This document shows positions 1 through 5,361 of a stretch of 5,361 nt of DNA, one piece after another (the first letter of the stretch is position 1; the number at the start of each line of letters is the position of its first letter). Source of the DNA: Pseudomonadota bacterium (GTDB lineage Bacteria > Pseudomonadota > Gammaproteobacteria > Burkholderiales > Casimicrobiaceae). Below the pieces are notes generated by a model. That model worked only from the letters and a program-made list of their open reading frames with translations, was not told the DNA's origin and did not search any database. The stretch lies in the NCBI GenBank assembly GCA_022709775.1, contig JAKLIE010000159.1:1-5361 (forward strand), written 5' to 3'. The position numbers and the translations under genes are program-made.

Positions 1-21
1 GTCGGAACACGCGAGCCGTGA
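1..21 (+). CDS. C-terminal end of the preceding gene, probably the pseudopilin GspH (partial)
   Basis: The reading frame beginning at base 1 is open and ends in TGA at 19-21, giving the tail VGTREP. This TGA overlaps the GTG start of gspI as GTGA, the same 4-base coupling arrangement seen at the next two junctions (ATGA at 395-398 and 979-982). In T2SS operons the gene before gspI is normally gspH, a minor pseudopilin, so this is most likely the GspH carboxyl end. Six residues cannot prove identity; the call rests on gene order and on the overlap pattern. Confidence 0.45.
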   Translation, partial: VGTREP

Positions 22-398
22 GAGACCCGCGCACATCCGGGTTCACGCTCGTCGAGATCCTGGTCGCGCTCGCGGTCGTCGCGGTCGCGCTCGCGGCGGG
101 CATGCGCGCGCTGGCGCAGTCCGCCGACGGCGCGGGAACGCTCAAGGCGCGAACGCTGGCGATGTGGATCGCGCAGAACCGGATCGCGGACGCGGAGTTC
201 GCCCGCGAACTGCCTCCCGCGGGGCGGCGATCCGGGGACGCTTCGCAGGGCGGGACGGCATTCGTCTGGCGCGAAGCCGTCGGCGCCACGCCCAACCCGG
301 CCTTCCGGCGCATCGACGTCGAGGTCGCGGAGGCCGCCGCCCCCGACTACGTGCTCGCACGCCTGACCGGCTACGTCGCCGGCGCGCCCCGCCGATGA
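18..398 (+). CDS. gspI: Type II secretion minor pseudopilin GspI
   Basis: Encodes a 126-residue type IV pilin-like protein. Residues 1-8 are a short basic leader ending in Gly8. The prepilin peptidase site is G8/F9, followed by FTLVE, with the conserved Glu at mature position +5 (Glu13) and a hydrophobic helix to about residue 30. The segment AMWIAQNRIADAEF (about residues 48-61) is characteristic of GspI, and the length is normal for the family. By family knowledge GspI is inserted in the inner membrane, processed by the GspO/PilD peptidase, and forms the pseudopilus tip with GspJ and GspK. The GTG start at 18 is chosen because it gives a standard-length leader and overlaps the upstream stop as GTGA; GGAA at 4-7 is only a weak, distant ribosome site. 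Its stop overlaps the gspJ start as ATGA. Confidence 0.93.
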   Translation: MRDPRTSGFTLVEILVALAVVAVALAAGMRALAQSADGAGTLKARTLAMWIAQNRIADAEFARELPPAGRRSGDASQGGTAFVWREAVGATPNPAFRRIDVEVAEAAAPDYVLARLTGYVAGAPRR

Positions 399-982
399 AT
401 CGCGCACGCGTCGCCGGCTTCACGCTGGTCGAGGTCCTCGTCGCGCTCGCGGTGCTCGCCGTCTTCGCGACGTTCGCCTGGCGCGCGACCGCGTCGCTCG
501 TCGAGGGCGAGGGACGCCTCGCCTCGGAAGCGAGGCGGTGGCAGACGCTCGATGCGCTCTACGCGCGCATCGAGGCCGACGTGCGTGCCGCGGTCCCGCG
601 CGCCGTGCGCGTTCCCGGCGGACGCGAGCACGCCTGGACCGGCAGCGTCGATGCGAACGGCCAGGCCGCGTTCGCGTTCACGCGCGCCGGCGGCGATCCT
701 GCCGGGGCCGGCGCCGAGGGCGTGCGCCTGGGATACCGGTTCAACGGCGGAACCGTCGAACTGCTCTACTGGCCGAGGCTCGATCGGGGCGCGGGCGCCG
801 AGCCCGTGGCGTACGCGCTCGCGGACGGAATCGCCCGGCTCGACGTGCGCTACGCCGACGACGACGGCGAGTGGACCGACCGCTGGCCGCCGGCGCGCAG
901 CGAGGGCCTGCCGCGCGCGCTCGTCGTCGCGTTCACGCTCGCCGACGGCGCGCGGCTCGAGCGGTTCATCGTGCTGAGATGA
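395..982 (+). CDS. gspJ: Type II secretion minor pseudopilin GspJ
   Basis: Encodes 195 residues. The leader MNRARVAG is cleaved at G8/F9, with Glu13 at mature +5, followed by a hydrophobic helix to about residue 30. Typical GspJ landmarks follow: RRWQTLDALYARIEADV in the first amphipathic stretch, VRLGYRFNGG and LLYWPRLDR in the beta region, then DVRYADDDGEW, and near the end LPRALVVAFTLADG with the terminal RFIVLR. GspJ is an inner-membrane-anchored minor pseudopilin that packs with GspI and GspK at the pseudopilus tip. The open frame extends upstream to 164, but the ATG at 395 is the start because only it places the prepilin leader at the N terminus. It overlaps gspI by 4 bases (ATGA) and is coupled the same way to gspK, so all three tip subunits are probably made together. 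Confidence 0.93.
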   Translation: MNRARVAGFTLVEVLVALAVLAVFATFAWRATASLVEGEGRLASEARRWQTLDALYARIEADVRAAVPRAVRVPGGREHAWTGSVDANGQAAFAFTRAGGDPAGAGAEGVRLGYRFNGGTVELLYWPRLDRGAGAEPVAYALADGIARLDVRYADDDGEWTDRWPPARSEGLPRALVVAFTLADGARLERFIVLR

Positions 983-1890
983 GCATCGGCCGTCAGCGGG
1001 GCGCCGCGCTCGTCGTCGCGATCCTGATCGCTGCGATCGCCGCCGCCGTCGCGACGACGCTCTCGGTCGACGCCGCGCGCTGGCTGGCGGTCGTCGAGGG
1101 CCGCCGGGACCACGCGCGCGCGGCGTCCCTCGCGACCGCCGGCGTGCAGTGGGCCCGGCAGACGATCGAGGACGACGCGACGCGCGGACCGGTGGACCAC
1201 CTCGGCGAGCCTTGGGCCATCGCGCTCCCGCCGACGCCCGTCGACGGCGGAACCGTGCAGGGCCGCATCGAGGACGCGCAGGCCCGGCTCAACGTCAATG
1301 CCGTCGCCGGCGTCGACGCGGGGTCGGCGGTGGCGCGCGAGCGCCTGGCGCGCCTGTTCGAGCGCCGGGGCCTCGATCCCGGGCTCGTCGACGCGATCGC
1401 CGACTGGATCGATCCGGACGCGATTGCGCGCGAGCATGGCGCCGAAGACGCGGCCTACGAGCGCGAGCGCGGCGTCGCCGCAAACGCTCCGATGACGCGA
1501 GTGGGGGAGCTCGCCGCCGTGCGCGGCTTCACGGCTGCCGGCGTCGCGCGTGTGGCCGCCGACGTCGCGGCGCTGCCCGCGGACGCGGGCGTCAACGTCA
1601 ACACGGCGACGGCGGACGTCCTCGCCAGCGTGCTGCCCGCGTTCGACGTCGAGGCGATCGCGGCGATCGTCGCCGCGCGGCGCGAGCGTCCCTACGCGAC
1701 GATCCAGGACTTCCGCTCGCGCGCGGCGCGCGGCACCGCGGCCCCCGACACGACCGGGCTCTCCGTCGGCAGCCGCCACTTCCTCGTGACCGTCGTCGCG
1801 CGGCAGGGGGACGCGATCGTTCGCGCCGAGGCGCTGGTCTCGCGCGTGGACGGTCGCTCGCCCGAGGTGGCCTGGCAGGTCCTCGACTGA
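979..1890 (+). CDS. gspK: Type II secretion minor pseudopilin GspK
   Basis: Encodes 303 residues, the largest minor pseudopilin. The leader MSIGRQRG is cleaved at G8/A9, and the hydrophobic helix runs to about residue 27. Mature position +5 is Val13 rather than Glu, the usual GspK exception. Family landmarks are EPWA (77-80), IEDAQARLNVNAV (97-109), the ADWIDPD block (141-147) followed by GAEDAAYE (154-161), and the helix-hairpin-helix-like VNVNTATADVL (205-215). By family knowledge GspK caps the pseudopilus, with an alpha-helical domain inserted in the pilin fold that binds calcium in characterised homologues; I do not assign calcium ligands here. The frame is open from 538, but the ATG at 979 is supported by the prepilin leader and by the ATGA overlap with gspJ. 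A 21-base gap separates it from gspL. Confidence 0.94.
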   Translation: MSIGRQRGAALVVAILIAAIAAAVATTLSVDAARWLAVVEGRRDHARAASLATAGVQWARQTIEDDATRGPVDHLGEPWAIALPPTPVDGGTVQGRIEDAQARLNVNAVAGVDAGSAVARERLARLFERRGLDPGLVDAIADWIDPDAIAREHGAEDAAYERERGVAANAPMTRVGELAAVRGFTAAGVARVAADVAALPADAGVNVNTATADVLASVLPAFDVEAIAAIVAARRERPYATIQDFRSRAARGTAAPDTTGLSVGSRHFLVTVVARQGDAIVRAEALVSRVDGRSPEVAWQVLD

Positions 1891-1898
1891 CGCTGGAC

Positions 1899-1904
1899 TA
1901 GAAT
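1899..1904 (+). promoter_or_regulatory. Possible internal -10 element in front of gspL
   Basis: TAGAAT matches the sigma-70 -10 consensus at five of six positions. It stands in the only intergenic gap between gspI and gspM, and in an A/T-richer patch of a very GC-rich sequence. A start about 7 bases downstream would fall at 1911-1912, on or next to the gspL ATG at 1912, giving a leaderless or nearly leaderless message. No convincing -35 hexamer lies 16-18 bases upstream, there is no TGn extension, and no good Shine-Dalgarno precedes gspL. A chance match remains possible. Confidence 0.3.
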
Positions 1905-1911
1905 CCCTGCG

Positions 1912-3132
1912 ATGACGACGCTGCGTGTCCGCCTGCCCGTGCCCTTCGACCCGTCCGCGCCCGCGTCATGGTGGCGCGTCGACGGGCAGGGACGCATCGT
2001 CGGTCGCGGGACGTCGACCGCGGCGTCGTGGCCGGCGACCGATCGGATCGAGGCCGTGCTCGGCGCCGGCGACGTTCGCATCGTGGCGCTCGACCTGCCG
2101 CCGATGAACGACGCCCGGCGCGCGGCGGCCGCGGCGTTCGCGCTCGAGGACCAGCTGGCCGCGCCGGCCGACACCCTGCTCCTCGCCGTCACCGCACCTG
2201 CAACGGCGGGTTCCCCCACGATCGCGCGCATCGTCGATCGCGCGGCGGTCGAATGGCTCGCCGCGCGGCGACCCGCGATCGACCGTGTCGTGGCCGAGCC
2301 CGACCTCGCTCCGTCGGACGGCACGTGGCGCTGGTGCGCCGGAGCCGACGGCCGCGGGTTCGTGCGCCGCCCCGACGGCAGCGCGTTCGCCGCCGACGCG
2401 CCGGAGGGCGGCGAGCTGCCTGCGGAGCTTGCCGCCGCGCTGGCGCACGCACGACGCGACACGGGAACGGCGGGAGCCGCCCCCGCGCGCGTCGTCGCGG
2501 ACGCGCCCGTCGACGCCGAGCGCCTCGCCGCATGGTCGCAGGCGACGGGCGCGACGTTCGCGCGGGGAACGCCGTGGTCGCTCGATCGCGTTCCCGAGGC
2601 CGCCTGGAGCTCGGCGCCGGACGTGCGCATGGGCCGCTCGGCGGTCGCGGCGATGCCACCCGCCTCGGTCGCGCGGCACTTCGTCCCCGCGTTCGCGCTC
2701 GCGCTCGCCGCGCTCGCGCTGCACGTCGTCCTGACCACTGCGGGTTGGGCCCGCGACCGCTACGTCGCGTGGCGTGCCGACCGCGCGGTCGTCGAGCTCG
2801 CACGCGGTGCCGGCATCGATCCGGTGCCCGACGCGCGCGCGGCGGAGGCGGCGCTCGCGAAACGCGCGGCCGGGACGCTGCATGCGTCGGCACGCATGTC
2901 CGAATCCGACGCGCTGCCGATGATCGCGCGCGCGGCGGGGCCGCTGGCGACGCTGCCGCCGGGATCGTTGCGCAAGCTGACCTACGGCGACCGCAGGCTC
3001 GTCGCCGACCTCGGCACGCTGGACGAGGCTCGTTTGGCGCGGCTGATGCGCGACCTGCGTGCGGCCGGCCTCGCGCCGGTCGCAGCGCCGGTGAGCGGCG
3101 GCGTGCGCGTCGTCGCGACGCCGGAATCGTGA
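1912..3132 (+). CDS. gspL: Type II secretion inner-membrane platform protein GspL
   Basis: Encodes 406 residues, a normal length for the family. Residues 1-256 form the cytoplasmic actin-like domain that in characterised systems binds the ATPase GspE. Within it, LDLPPMNDARR (60-70) and FALEDQLA (76-83) correspond to the conserved Pro/Arg and LEEQL-type segment. A single membrane helix spans about 257-279. The periplasmic part (280-406) ends in a ferredoxin-like GspL domain, with PPGSLRKLTYGDRRLVADL and DLRAAGL recognisable. GspL connects GspE and the GspF platform to GspM and the pseudopilus. The ATG at 1912 is the first plausible start after the gspK stop; no clear Shine-Dalgarno is present, and a promoter-like TAGAAT lies just upstream. 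The stop shares one base with the gspM start (TGATG), so L and M are likely translationally coupled. The low-complexity Ala-rich middle (about 155-185) is probably a linker. Confidence 0.92.
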   Translation: MTTLRVRLPVPFDPSAPASWWRVDGQGRIVGRGTSTAASWPATDRIEAVLGAGDVRIVALDLPPMNDARRAAAAAFALEDQLAAPADTLLLAVTAPATAGSPTIARIVDRAAVEWLAARRPAIDRVVAEPDLAPSDGTWRWCAGADGRGFVRRPDGSAFAADAPEGGELPAELAAALAHARRDTGTAGAAPARVVADAPVDAERLAAWSQATGATFARGTPWSLDRVPEAAWSSAPDVRMGRSAVAAMPPASVARHFVPAFALALAALALHVVLTTAGWARDRYVAWRADRAVVELARGAGIDPVPDARAAEAALAKRAAGTLHASARMSESDALPMIARAAGPLATLPPGSLRKLTYGDRRLVADLGTLDEARLARLMRDLRAAGLAPVAAPVSGGVRVVATPES

Positions 3133-3605
3133 TGGACGGCGCGACGCTGCGCGACCGATGGGACCGGCTCGACGCCCGCGAGCGGCGCTGGCTCGGCGCG
3201 GGGGCGTTCGTCGTCGCCGCGGCGCTGGCCTACGCGTACGCCTGGCACCCGATGACGAACGACCTGTCCCGCGCCGGACGCGAGGCGGAACGCGCCCAGG
3301 CGCGCCTCGCGCGGGCGCAGGACGCGGTCGCCATCGCCGGAATCCGCGCCCCCGCACTCGCGCGGGAGCCGCTCGACGCGGCGATCCGCGGCTCGATGGC
3401 CCGGCACGGCATCGCTGCGGCGGACGCCTCCCTCGACGTCGCGGGAACCCGCGCCACGCTGACGATTCCGTCGGCACGCTTCACCGCGATCGCAGGACTG
3501 GTCGACACGCTCGCCCGCGAGCACGCGGTCCACGTCGTCGACGCCACGTTCGCCGCGCGCGTCGAGGCAGGTCGCGTGCGCGCGGAACTCTCGCTCTCCC
3601 GCTGA
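3132..3605 (+). CDS. gspM: Type II secretion inner-membrane protein GspM
   Basis: Encodes 157 residues. The N terminus has the GspM signature W10-x2-L13-D-x-RERRW (10-20), then a membrane helix at about 20-38 followed by the conserved Pro40. Next comes an amphipathic, coiled-coil-prone stretch rich in Arg, Glu and Ala (about 44-65), and then a compact alpha/beta periplasmic domain. Length and architecture match the family. GspM is a bitopic inner-membrane protein whose periplasmic ferredoxin-like domain pairs with GspL and stabilises it. The ATG at 3132 overlaps the gspL stop by one base, which fits obligate L-M partnership. The frame is open far upstream (from 1968), but only this start gives the short cytoplasmic tail plus helix. 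Sequence conservation in GspM is low, so the call rests on the motif, topology and gene order together. Confidence 0.9.
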   Translation: MDGATLRDRWDRLDARERRWLGAGAFVVAAALAYAYAWHPMTNDLSRAGREAERAQARLARAQDAVAIAGIRAPALAREPLDAAIRGSMARHGIAAADASLDVAGTRATLTIPSARFTAIAGLVDTLAREHAVHVVDATFAARVEAGRVRAELSLSR

Positions 3606-3643
3606 TGTCGATGGCCAAGACCCTCTTCGCCGCCGCCCGCTGA
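3605..3643 (+). CDS. 12-codon ORF between gspM and gspN (doubtful)
   Basis: ATG at 3605 shares its first base with the gspM stop (TGATG), exactly like the gspL/gspM junction. It encodes MSMAKTLFAAAR and stops at 3641-3643. It is in the same frame as gspN, whose ATG lies 24 bases beyond this stop. It could be a leader that carries ribosomes from gspM to gspN, a remnant of an older gspN start, or chance. There is no recognised product, and the length gives no statistical support for coding. Confidence 0.2.
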   Translation: MSMAKTLFAAAR

Positions 3644-3657
3644 CCCGACACCCCGCC

Positions 3658-3662
3658 AGGAA
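3658..3662 (+). promoter_or_regulatory. Ribosome binding site of gspN
   Basis: AGGAA sits 5 bases before the gspN ATG at 3668. It is the clearest Shine-Dalgarno in the window and fixes the gspN start. It suggests that gspN, unlike its overlapped neighbours, is initiated independently. Confidence 0.65.
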
Positions 3663-3667
3663 CCCCG

Positions 3668-4423
3668 ATGGGCCGTCTCGCCGCGCTGGTGCTCTTCTTC
3701 CTCGTCATCGCGGTCGTGGTGGTCGCGCTGCAGGCACCCGCGTCGTGGCTCGCGCACCGGCTCTCGCTCGCGATCGGCGAATCGGTGCGCGTGATCGACA
3801 CCCAGGGCACGGTCTGGGACGGCCGCGGCGTGCTCGCGAGCCCGGACGGTCGCTGGAAGATTCCGGTGGCGTGGCATCTGAAGGCCGCGCCGCTCATCCG
3901 CGGCGAGATCGAGGTCGAGCTCGCGCCGCAGGACGGGCTCGACACGCCGCGCGGAACGCTGCGGCTCGCGCGCACGGGGTTCGCCGCGCAGGGGCTGGTG
4001 CTCGACCTCCCCGCAACCGTCCTCGACAGTGCGTTCGCCGGCAGGGCGCCGGCGACGTTCGGCGGCGAGATCCGCGTCGAGGCGCGCGACCTCGCGGTCG
4101 AGGGACGGCAGGGGCGCGGCAGCATGACGCTCACCTGGGAGCGCGCGCGCCTCGCGGCGGCCGACGGCACCAGCGTCGCGCTCGGCACCGTCACCGCCAC
4201 GGTGGTGCCGCGCGACGGCGCGTTCGTCGGGCGCATCGCCAACACCGGAGGCGAAGTGTCGGTCGACGGCACGACGACGCTGTCGAGCGGCGGCGTCGCA
4301 CTCGACGCCACGCTGGCGCCCCGGACGGGCGCGAGCGAGTCGATCGCGCGCGTGCTGGGCCAGCTCGGCCCGCCCGACGCCAACGGCGCGGTCCGGCTGC
4401 AGTGGGTGTCCGAGCGCCGTTGA
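3668..4423 (+). CDS. gspN: Type II secretion accessory protein GspN
   Basis: Encodes 251 residues. A hydrophobic anchor at about 4-21 is followed by QAPASWL (22-28), the family's Pro-x-x-Trp-Leu segment, and by TQGTVWDGRG (45-54), the conserved G-x-VW-x-G element. The rest is predicted to be periplasmic beta-rich sequence with repeated strands (for example ARDLAVEGRQGRGSMTLTWE, about 140-159). GspN is an inner-membrane-anchored periplasmic component present only in a subset of T2SSs; its exact role is not established and it is often dispensable. The ATG at 3668 has a good Shine-Dalgarno (AGGAA, 5 bases upstream). A 62-base spacer separates it from gspM. Its stop overlaps the probable TTG start of the downstream acyltransferase-like gene. 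The position after gspM is canonical and strengthens the assignment. Confidence 0.88.
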   Translation: MGRLAALVLFFLVIAVVVVALQAPASWLAHRLSLAIGESVRVIDTQGTVWDGRGVLASPDGRWKIPVAWHLKAAPLIRGEIEVELAPQDGLDTPRGTLRLARTGFAAQGLVLDLPATVLDSAFAGRAPATFGGEIRVEARDLAVEGRQGRGSMTLTWERARLAAADGTSVALGTVTATVVPRDGAFVGRIANTGGEVSVDGTTTLSSGGVALDATLAPRTGASESIARVLGQLGPPDANGAVRLQWVSERR

Positions 4424-5166
4424 CCCGGCCGGCCGCGCGACCGGGCACGCCCGCCTCGCGCCCGGCGCGCGTGGCCGCGGTCGATGCGCTTCGGGGCATC
4501 GCGATCGTCGCGATGGTCGCCTACCATTTCTCGTTCGACCTGCGGCTGTTCGGTCTCGCCCGCCTCGACTTCGAGGGCGATCCCTTCTGGCTCGCGGCGC
4601 GTGCCACTATCGTCTCGACGTTCCTCGGGCTCGTCGGCGTGTCGCTCGTCCTCGCGCGGAACGCCCGCGTCGCAGCCGCGCAGCGCTGGCGGCGGATCGC
4701 CGCGATCGCCGCGTGCGCGATCGCCGTGAGCATCGCGAGCTGGCTCGCGTTTCCGAAGAGCTACATCTGGTTCGGCATCCTGCACTGCATCGCCGTCGCG
4801 AGCGTCGTCGCGTGGCCGTTCACGCGCAGCCCGCGCCTCGCGCTCGCGTGCGGCGCCGCCGCGATCGTGGCGGGCCTCGTCGTGACGCACCCGGCGTTCG
4901 ACTCGCGTGCGCTCGCGTGGATCGGCTTCACGACGCACAAGCCGGTGACCGTGGACTACGTGCCGCTCTTCCCGTGGATCGGCGCCGCGCTCGTCGGCGT
5001 CGCGGCGGGCGACGCCCTGCTCCGCCGGTCGTTCGCGCCGCTCGCGTTCCTTGCCAACGCGCCGCGCCCGATCGCGTGGCTCGGCCGCCACAGCCTGGGG
5101 GTCTACATGGTCCACCAGCCGATCCTGATCGGTGCGCTGGCGCTCGTGACGGGCCGCATGCCGTGA
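4420..5166 (+). CDS. DUF1624 / HGSNAT-like multi-pass membrane acyltransferase family protein
   Basis: With the TTG start it encodes 248 residues, a usual size for bacterial DUF1624 proteins. Family motifs appear in order: VDALRGIAIVAM (21-32) running into YHFSFDL (35-41), YIWFGILHCIA (115-125), DYVPLFPWIG (179-188), and near the end LGRHSLGVYMVHQPILIG (221-238). About seven hydrophobic segments can be drawn (roughly 26-40, 62-79, 92-110, 116-134, 138-155, 182-200, 225-244). The family is related to heparan-alpha-glucosaminide N-acetyltransferase, which moves acetyl groups across a membrane onto a sugar amine. The bacterial substrate is unknown, and acyl transfer here is inference from family. 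His36 and His122 are candidate functional residues, but I cannot map them to the characterised enzyme. TTG at 4420 overlaps the gspN stop (TTGA), echoing the ATGA/GTGA junctions. In-frame GTG at 4402 and 4471 are alternatives, and none has a clear Shine-Dalgarno. Confidence 0.85.
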   Translation: MTRPAARPGTPASRPARVAAVDALRGIAIVAMVAYHFSFDLRLFGLARLDFEGDPFWLAARATIVSTFLGLVGVSLVLARNARVAAAQRWRRIAAIAACAIAVSIASWLAFPKSYIWFGILHCIAVASVVAWPFTRSPRLALACGAAAIVAGLVVTHPAFDSRALAWIGFTTHKPVTVDYVPLFPWIGAALVGVAAGDALLRRSFAPLAFLANAPRPIAWLGRHSLGVYMVHQPILIGALALVTGRMP

Positions 5167-5171
5167 AACGG

Positions 5172-5190
5172 CCGGCGGACCGGGCGCCGG
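5172..5190 (+). other. GC-rich hairpin after the operon
   Basis: CCGGCG (5172-5177) can pair with CGCCGG (5185-5190) around a 7-base loop, 5 bases after the last stop codon. No T-run follows, so it is not a standard intrinsic terminator. In DNA this GC-rich, short complementarity is common. It may slow or end operon transcription before the tRNA promoter, or mean nothing. Confidence 0.25.
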
Positions 5191-5226
5191 TACGGGCGGT
5201 CCTGCTGCGGCCCCGCCGAACCTTGC

Positions 5227-5232
5227 TATAAT
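5227..5232 (+). promoter_or_regulatory. -10 element of the tRNA-Val promoter
   Basis: TATAAT is a perfect sigma-70 -10 hexamer and predicts transcription starting near 5239-5240, a few bases before the mature tRNA at 5244. The bases after it (CCGCCCC, 5233-5239) form a GC-rich discriminator of the kind linked to stringent control of stable RNA promoters. No good -35 hexamer is visible; the 16-18-base spacing falls on GC-rich sequence around 5203-5210. Confidence 0.7.
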
Positions 5233-5243
5233 CCGCCCCTCGC

Positions 5244-5320
5244 AGGCGCGTAGCTCAGCTGGTTAGAGCACCACCTTGACATGGTGGGGGTCGTTGGTTC
5301 GAGTCCAATCGCGCCTACCA
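5244..5320 (+). tRNA. tRNA-Val (anticodon GAC)
   Basis: A complete 77-base tRNA. The acceptor arm AGGCGCG (5244-5250) pairs perfectly with CGCGCCT (5310-5316). The D stem is GCTC/GAGC (5253-5256 and 5266-5269). The anticodon stem CCACC/GGTGG encloses loop TTGACAT with anticodon GAC at 5278-5280, which reads valine GUC and GUU codons. The T arm GTTGG/CCAAT holds the TTCGAGT loop (5298-5304). Discriminator A5317 and CCA (5318-5320) are encoded. From base 8 through the T arm the sequence is nearly the same as E. coli tRNA-Val(GAC) as I recall it, while the acceptor stem differs by compensated GC-richer pairs. It has its own -10 element upstream and no structural defects. Confidence 0.97.
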
Positions 5321-5330
5321 GATTCTCCGA

Positions 5331-5347
5331 GGGGCGCACCGCGCCCC
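5331..5347 (+). terminator. Hairpin after tRNA-Val, weak terminator candidate
   Basis: GGGGCGC (5331-5337) and GCGCCCC (5341-5347) form a perfect 7-bp stem with loop ACC, starting 11 bases after the CCA end. No T-tract follows within the window (GGCGCGCC comes next), so intrinsic termination is doubtful. The stem may instead stabilise the 3' trailer or mark a processing boundary. Its left arm also belongs to a longer-range repeat with the tRNA leader. Confidence 0.3.
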
Positions 5348-5361
5348 GGCGCGCCGTACCT

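Noticed and set aside
164..394. Upstream extension of the gspJ frame inside gspI
   Set aside because: The extension is Arg-rich, would bury the prepilin leader, and overlaps gspI throughout; the ATG at 395 fits the family.
39..463. Near-identical 48-base stretches at 39-86 and 416-463 (41 of 48 bases the same)
   Set aside because: Both encode the shared GFTLVE[I/V]LVALAV pseudopilin N terminus of GspI and GspJ. Protein homology plus strong codon bias explains the similarity without a repeat element.
1015..1017. GspK has Val instead of Glu at mature position +5
   Set aside because: This is the known exception for GspK-type minor pseudopilins, not a defect.
1966..3477. Long minus-strand ORF (503 codons) opposite gspL and gspM
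   Set aside because: Its product is Arg/Ala/Pro-rich with no recognisable domain. Very GC-rich coding DNA leaves stop-poor frames on the opposite strand, and gspL and gspM explain the region.
3481..5115. Minus-strand ORF (544 codons) opposite gspN and the acyltransferase gene
   Set aside because: Low-complexity Arg/Asp/Ala-rich translation with no motif; it is a shadow of two well-supported plus-strand genes.
5195..5217. Second inverted repeat GGCGG/CCGCC before the tRNA promoter
   Set aside because: Only 5 bp around a 13-base loop in GC-rich sequence, with no T-run; indistinguishable from chance.
1..5361. CRISPR arrays, insertion sequences, phage or defence genes
   Set aside because: No regularly spaced repeats, no terminal repeats with a transposase and no matching protein motifs were seen. 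The coding space is filled by T2SS genes, the DUF1624 gene and a tRNA.

Overview
The window comes from a very GC-rich bacterium. Third codon positions are almost all G or C, and start codons include GTG and probably TTG. The gene content and a tRNA-Val(GAC) that closely follows the E. coli pattern indicate a Pseudomonadota member. A betaproteobacterium is my best guess, but the sequence alone does not settle the order.

Bases 1-4423 are the distal part of a type II secretion system (T2SS, general secretory pathway) operon, all on the + strand, in the canonical order (gspH end)-gspI-gspJ-gspK-gspL-gspM-gspN. gspI, gspJ and gspK encode three minor pseudopilins that form the tip of the periplasmic pseudopilus. 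gspL and gspM encode the inner-membrane platform proteins that link the cytoplasmic ATPase GspE to the pseudopilus. gspN encodes an accessory inner-membrane/periplasmic protein that only some T2SSs have. The genes are tightly packed: H/I, I/J and J/K overlap by 4 bases (GTGA, ATGA, ATGA), and L/M overlap by 1 base (TGATG). K/L are separated by 21 bases that contain a promoter-like TAGAAT, and M/N by 62 bases that contain a 12-codon ORF. The genes for GspC, D, E, F, G and the prepilin peptidase are not in the window.

Bases 4420-5166 encode a multi-pass membrane protein of the DUF1624 / heparan-alpha-glucosaminide N-acetyltransferase-like family. Its likely start (TTG) overlaps the gspN stop, so it seems to be co-transcribed with the T2SS genes although it is not a known T2SS component. 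This is the least expected element of the window.

Bases 5167-5361 hold a short spacer, a TATAAT -10 element with a GC-rich discriminator, a complete tRNA-Val(GAC) with encoded CCA, and 41 bases of trailer with a GC-rich hairpin. A 9-base inverted repeat brackets the tRNA. I saw no transposon, phage, CRISPR or defence system and no wholly new system. The points worth a second look are the acyltransferase-like gene attached to the operon, the possible leaderless promoter at gspL, the 12-codon ORF before gspN and the tRNA flanks.
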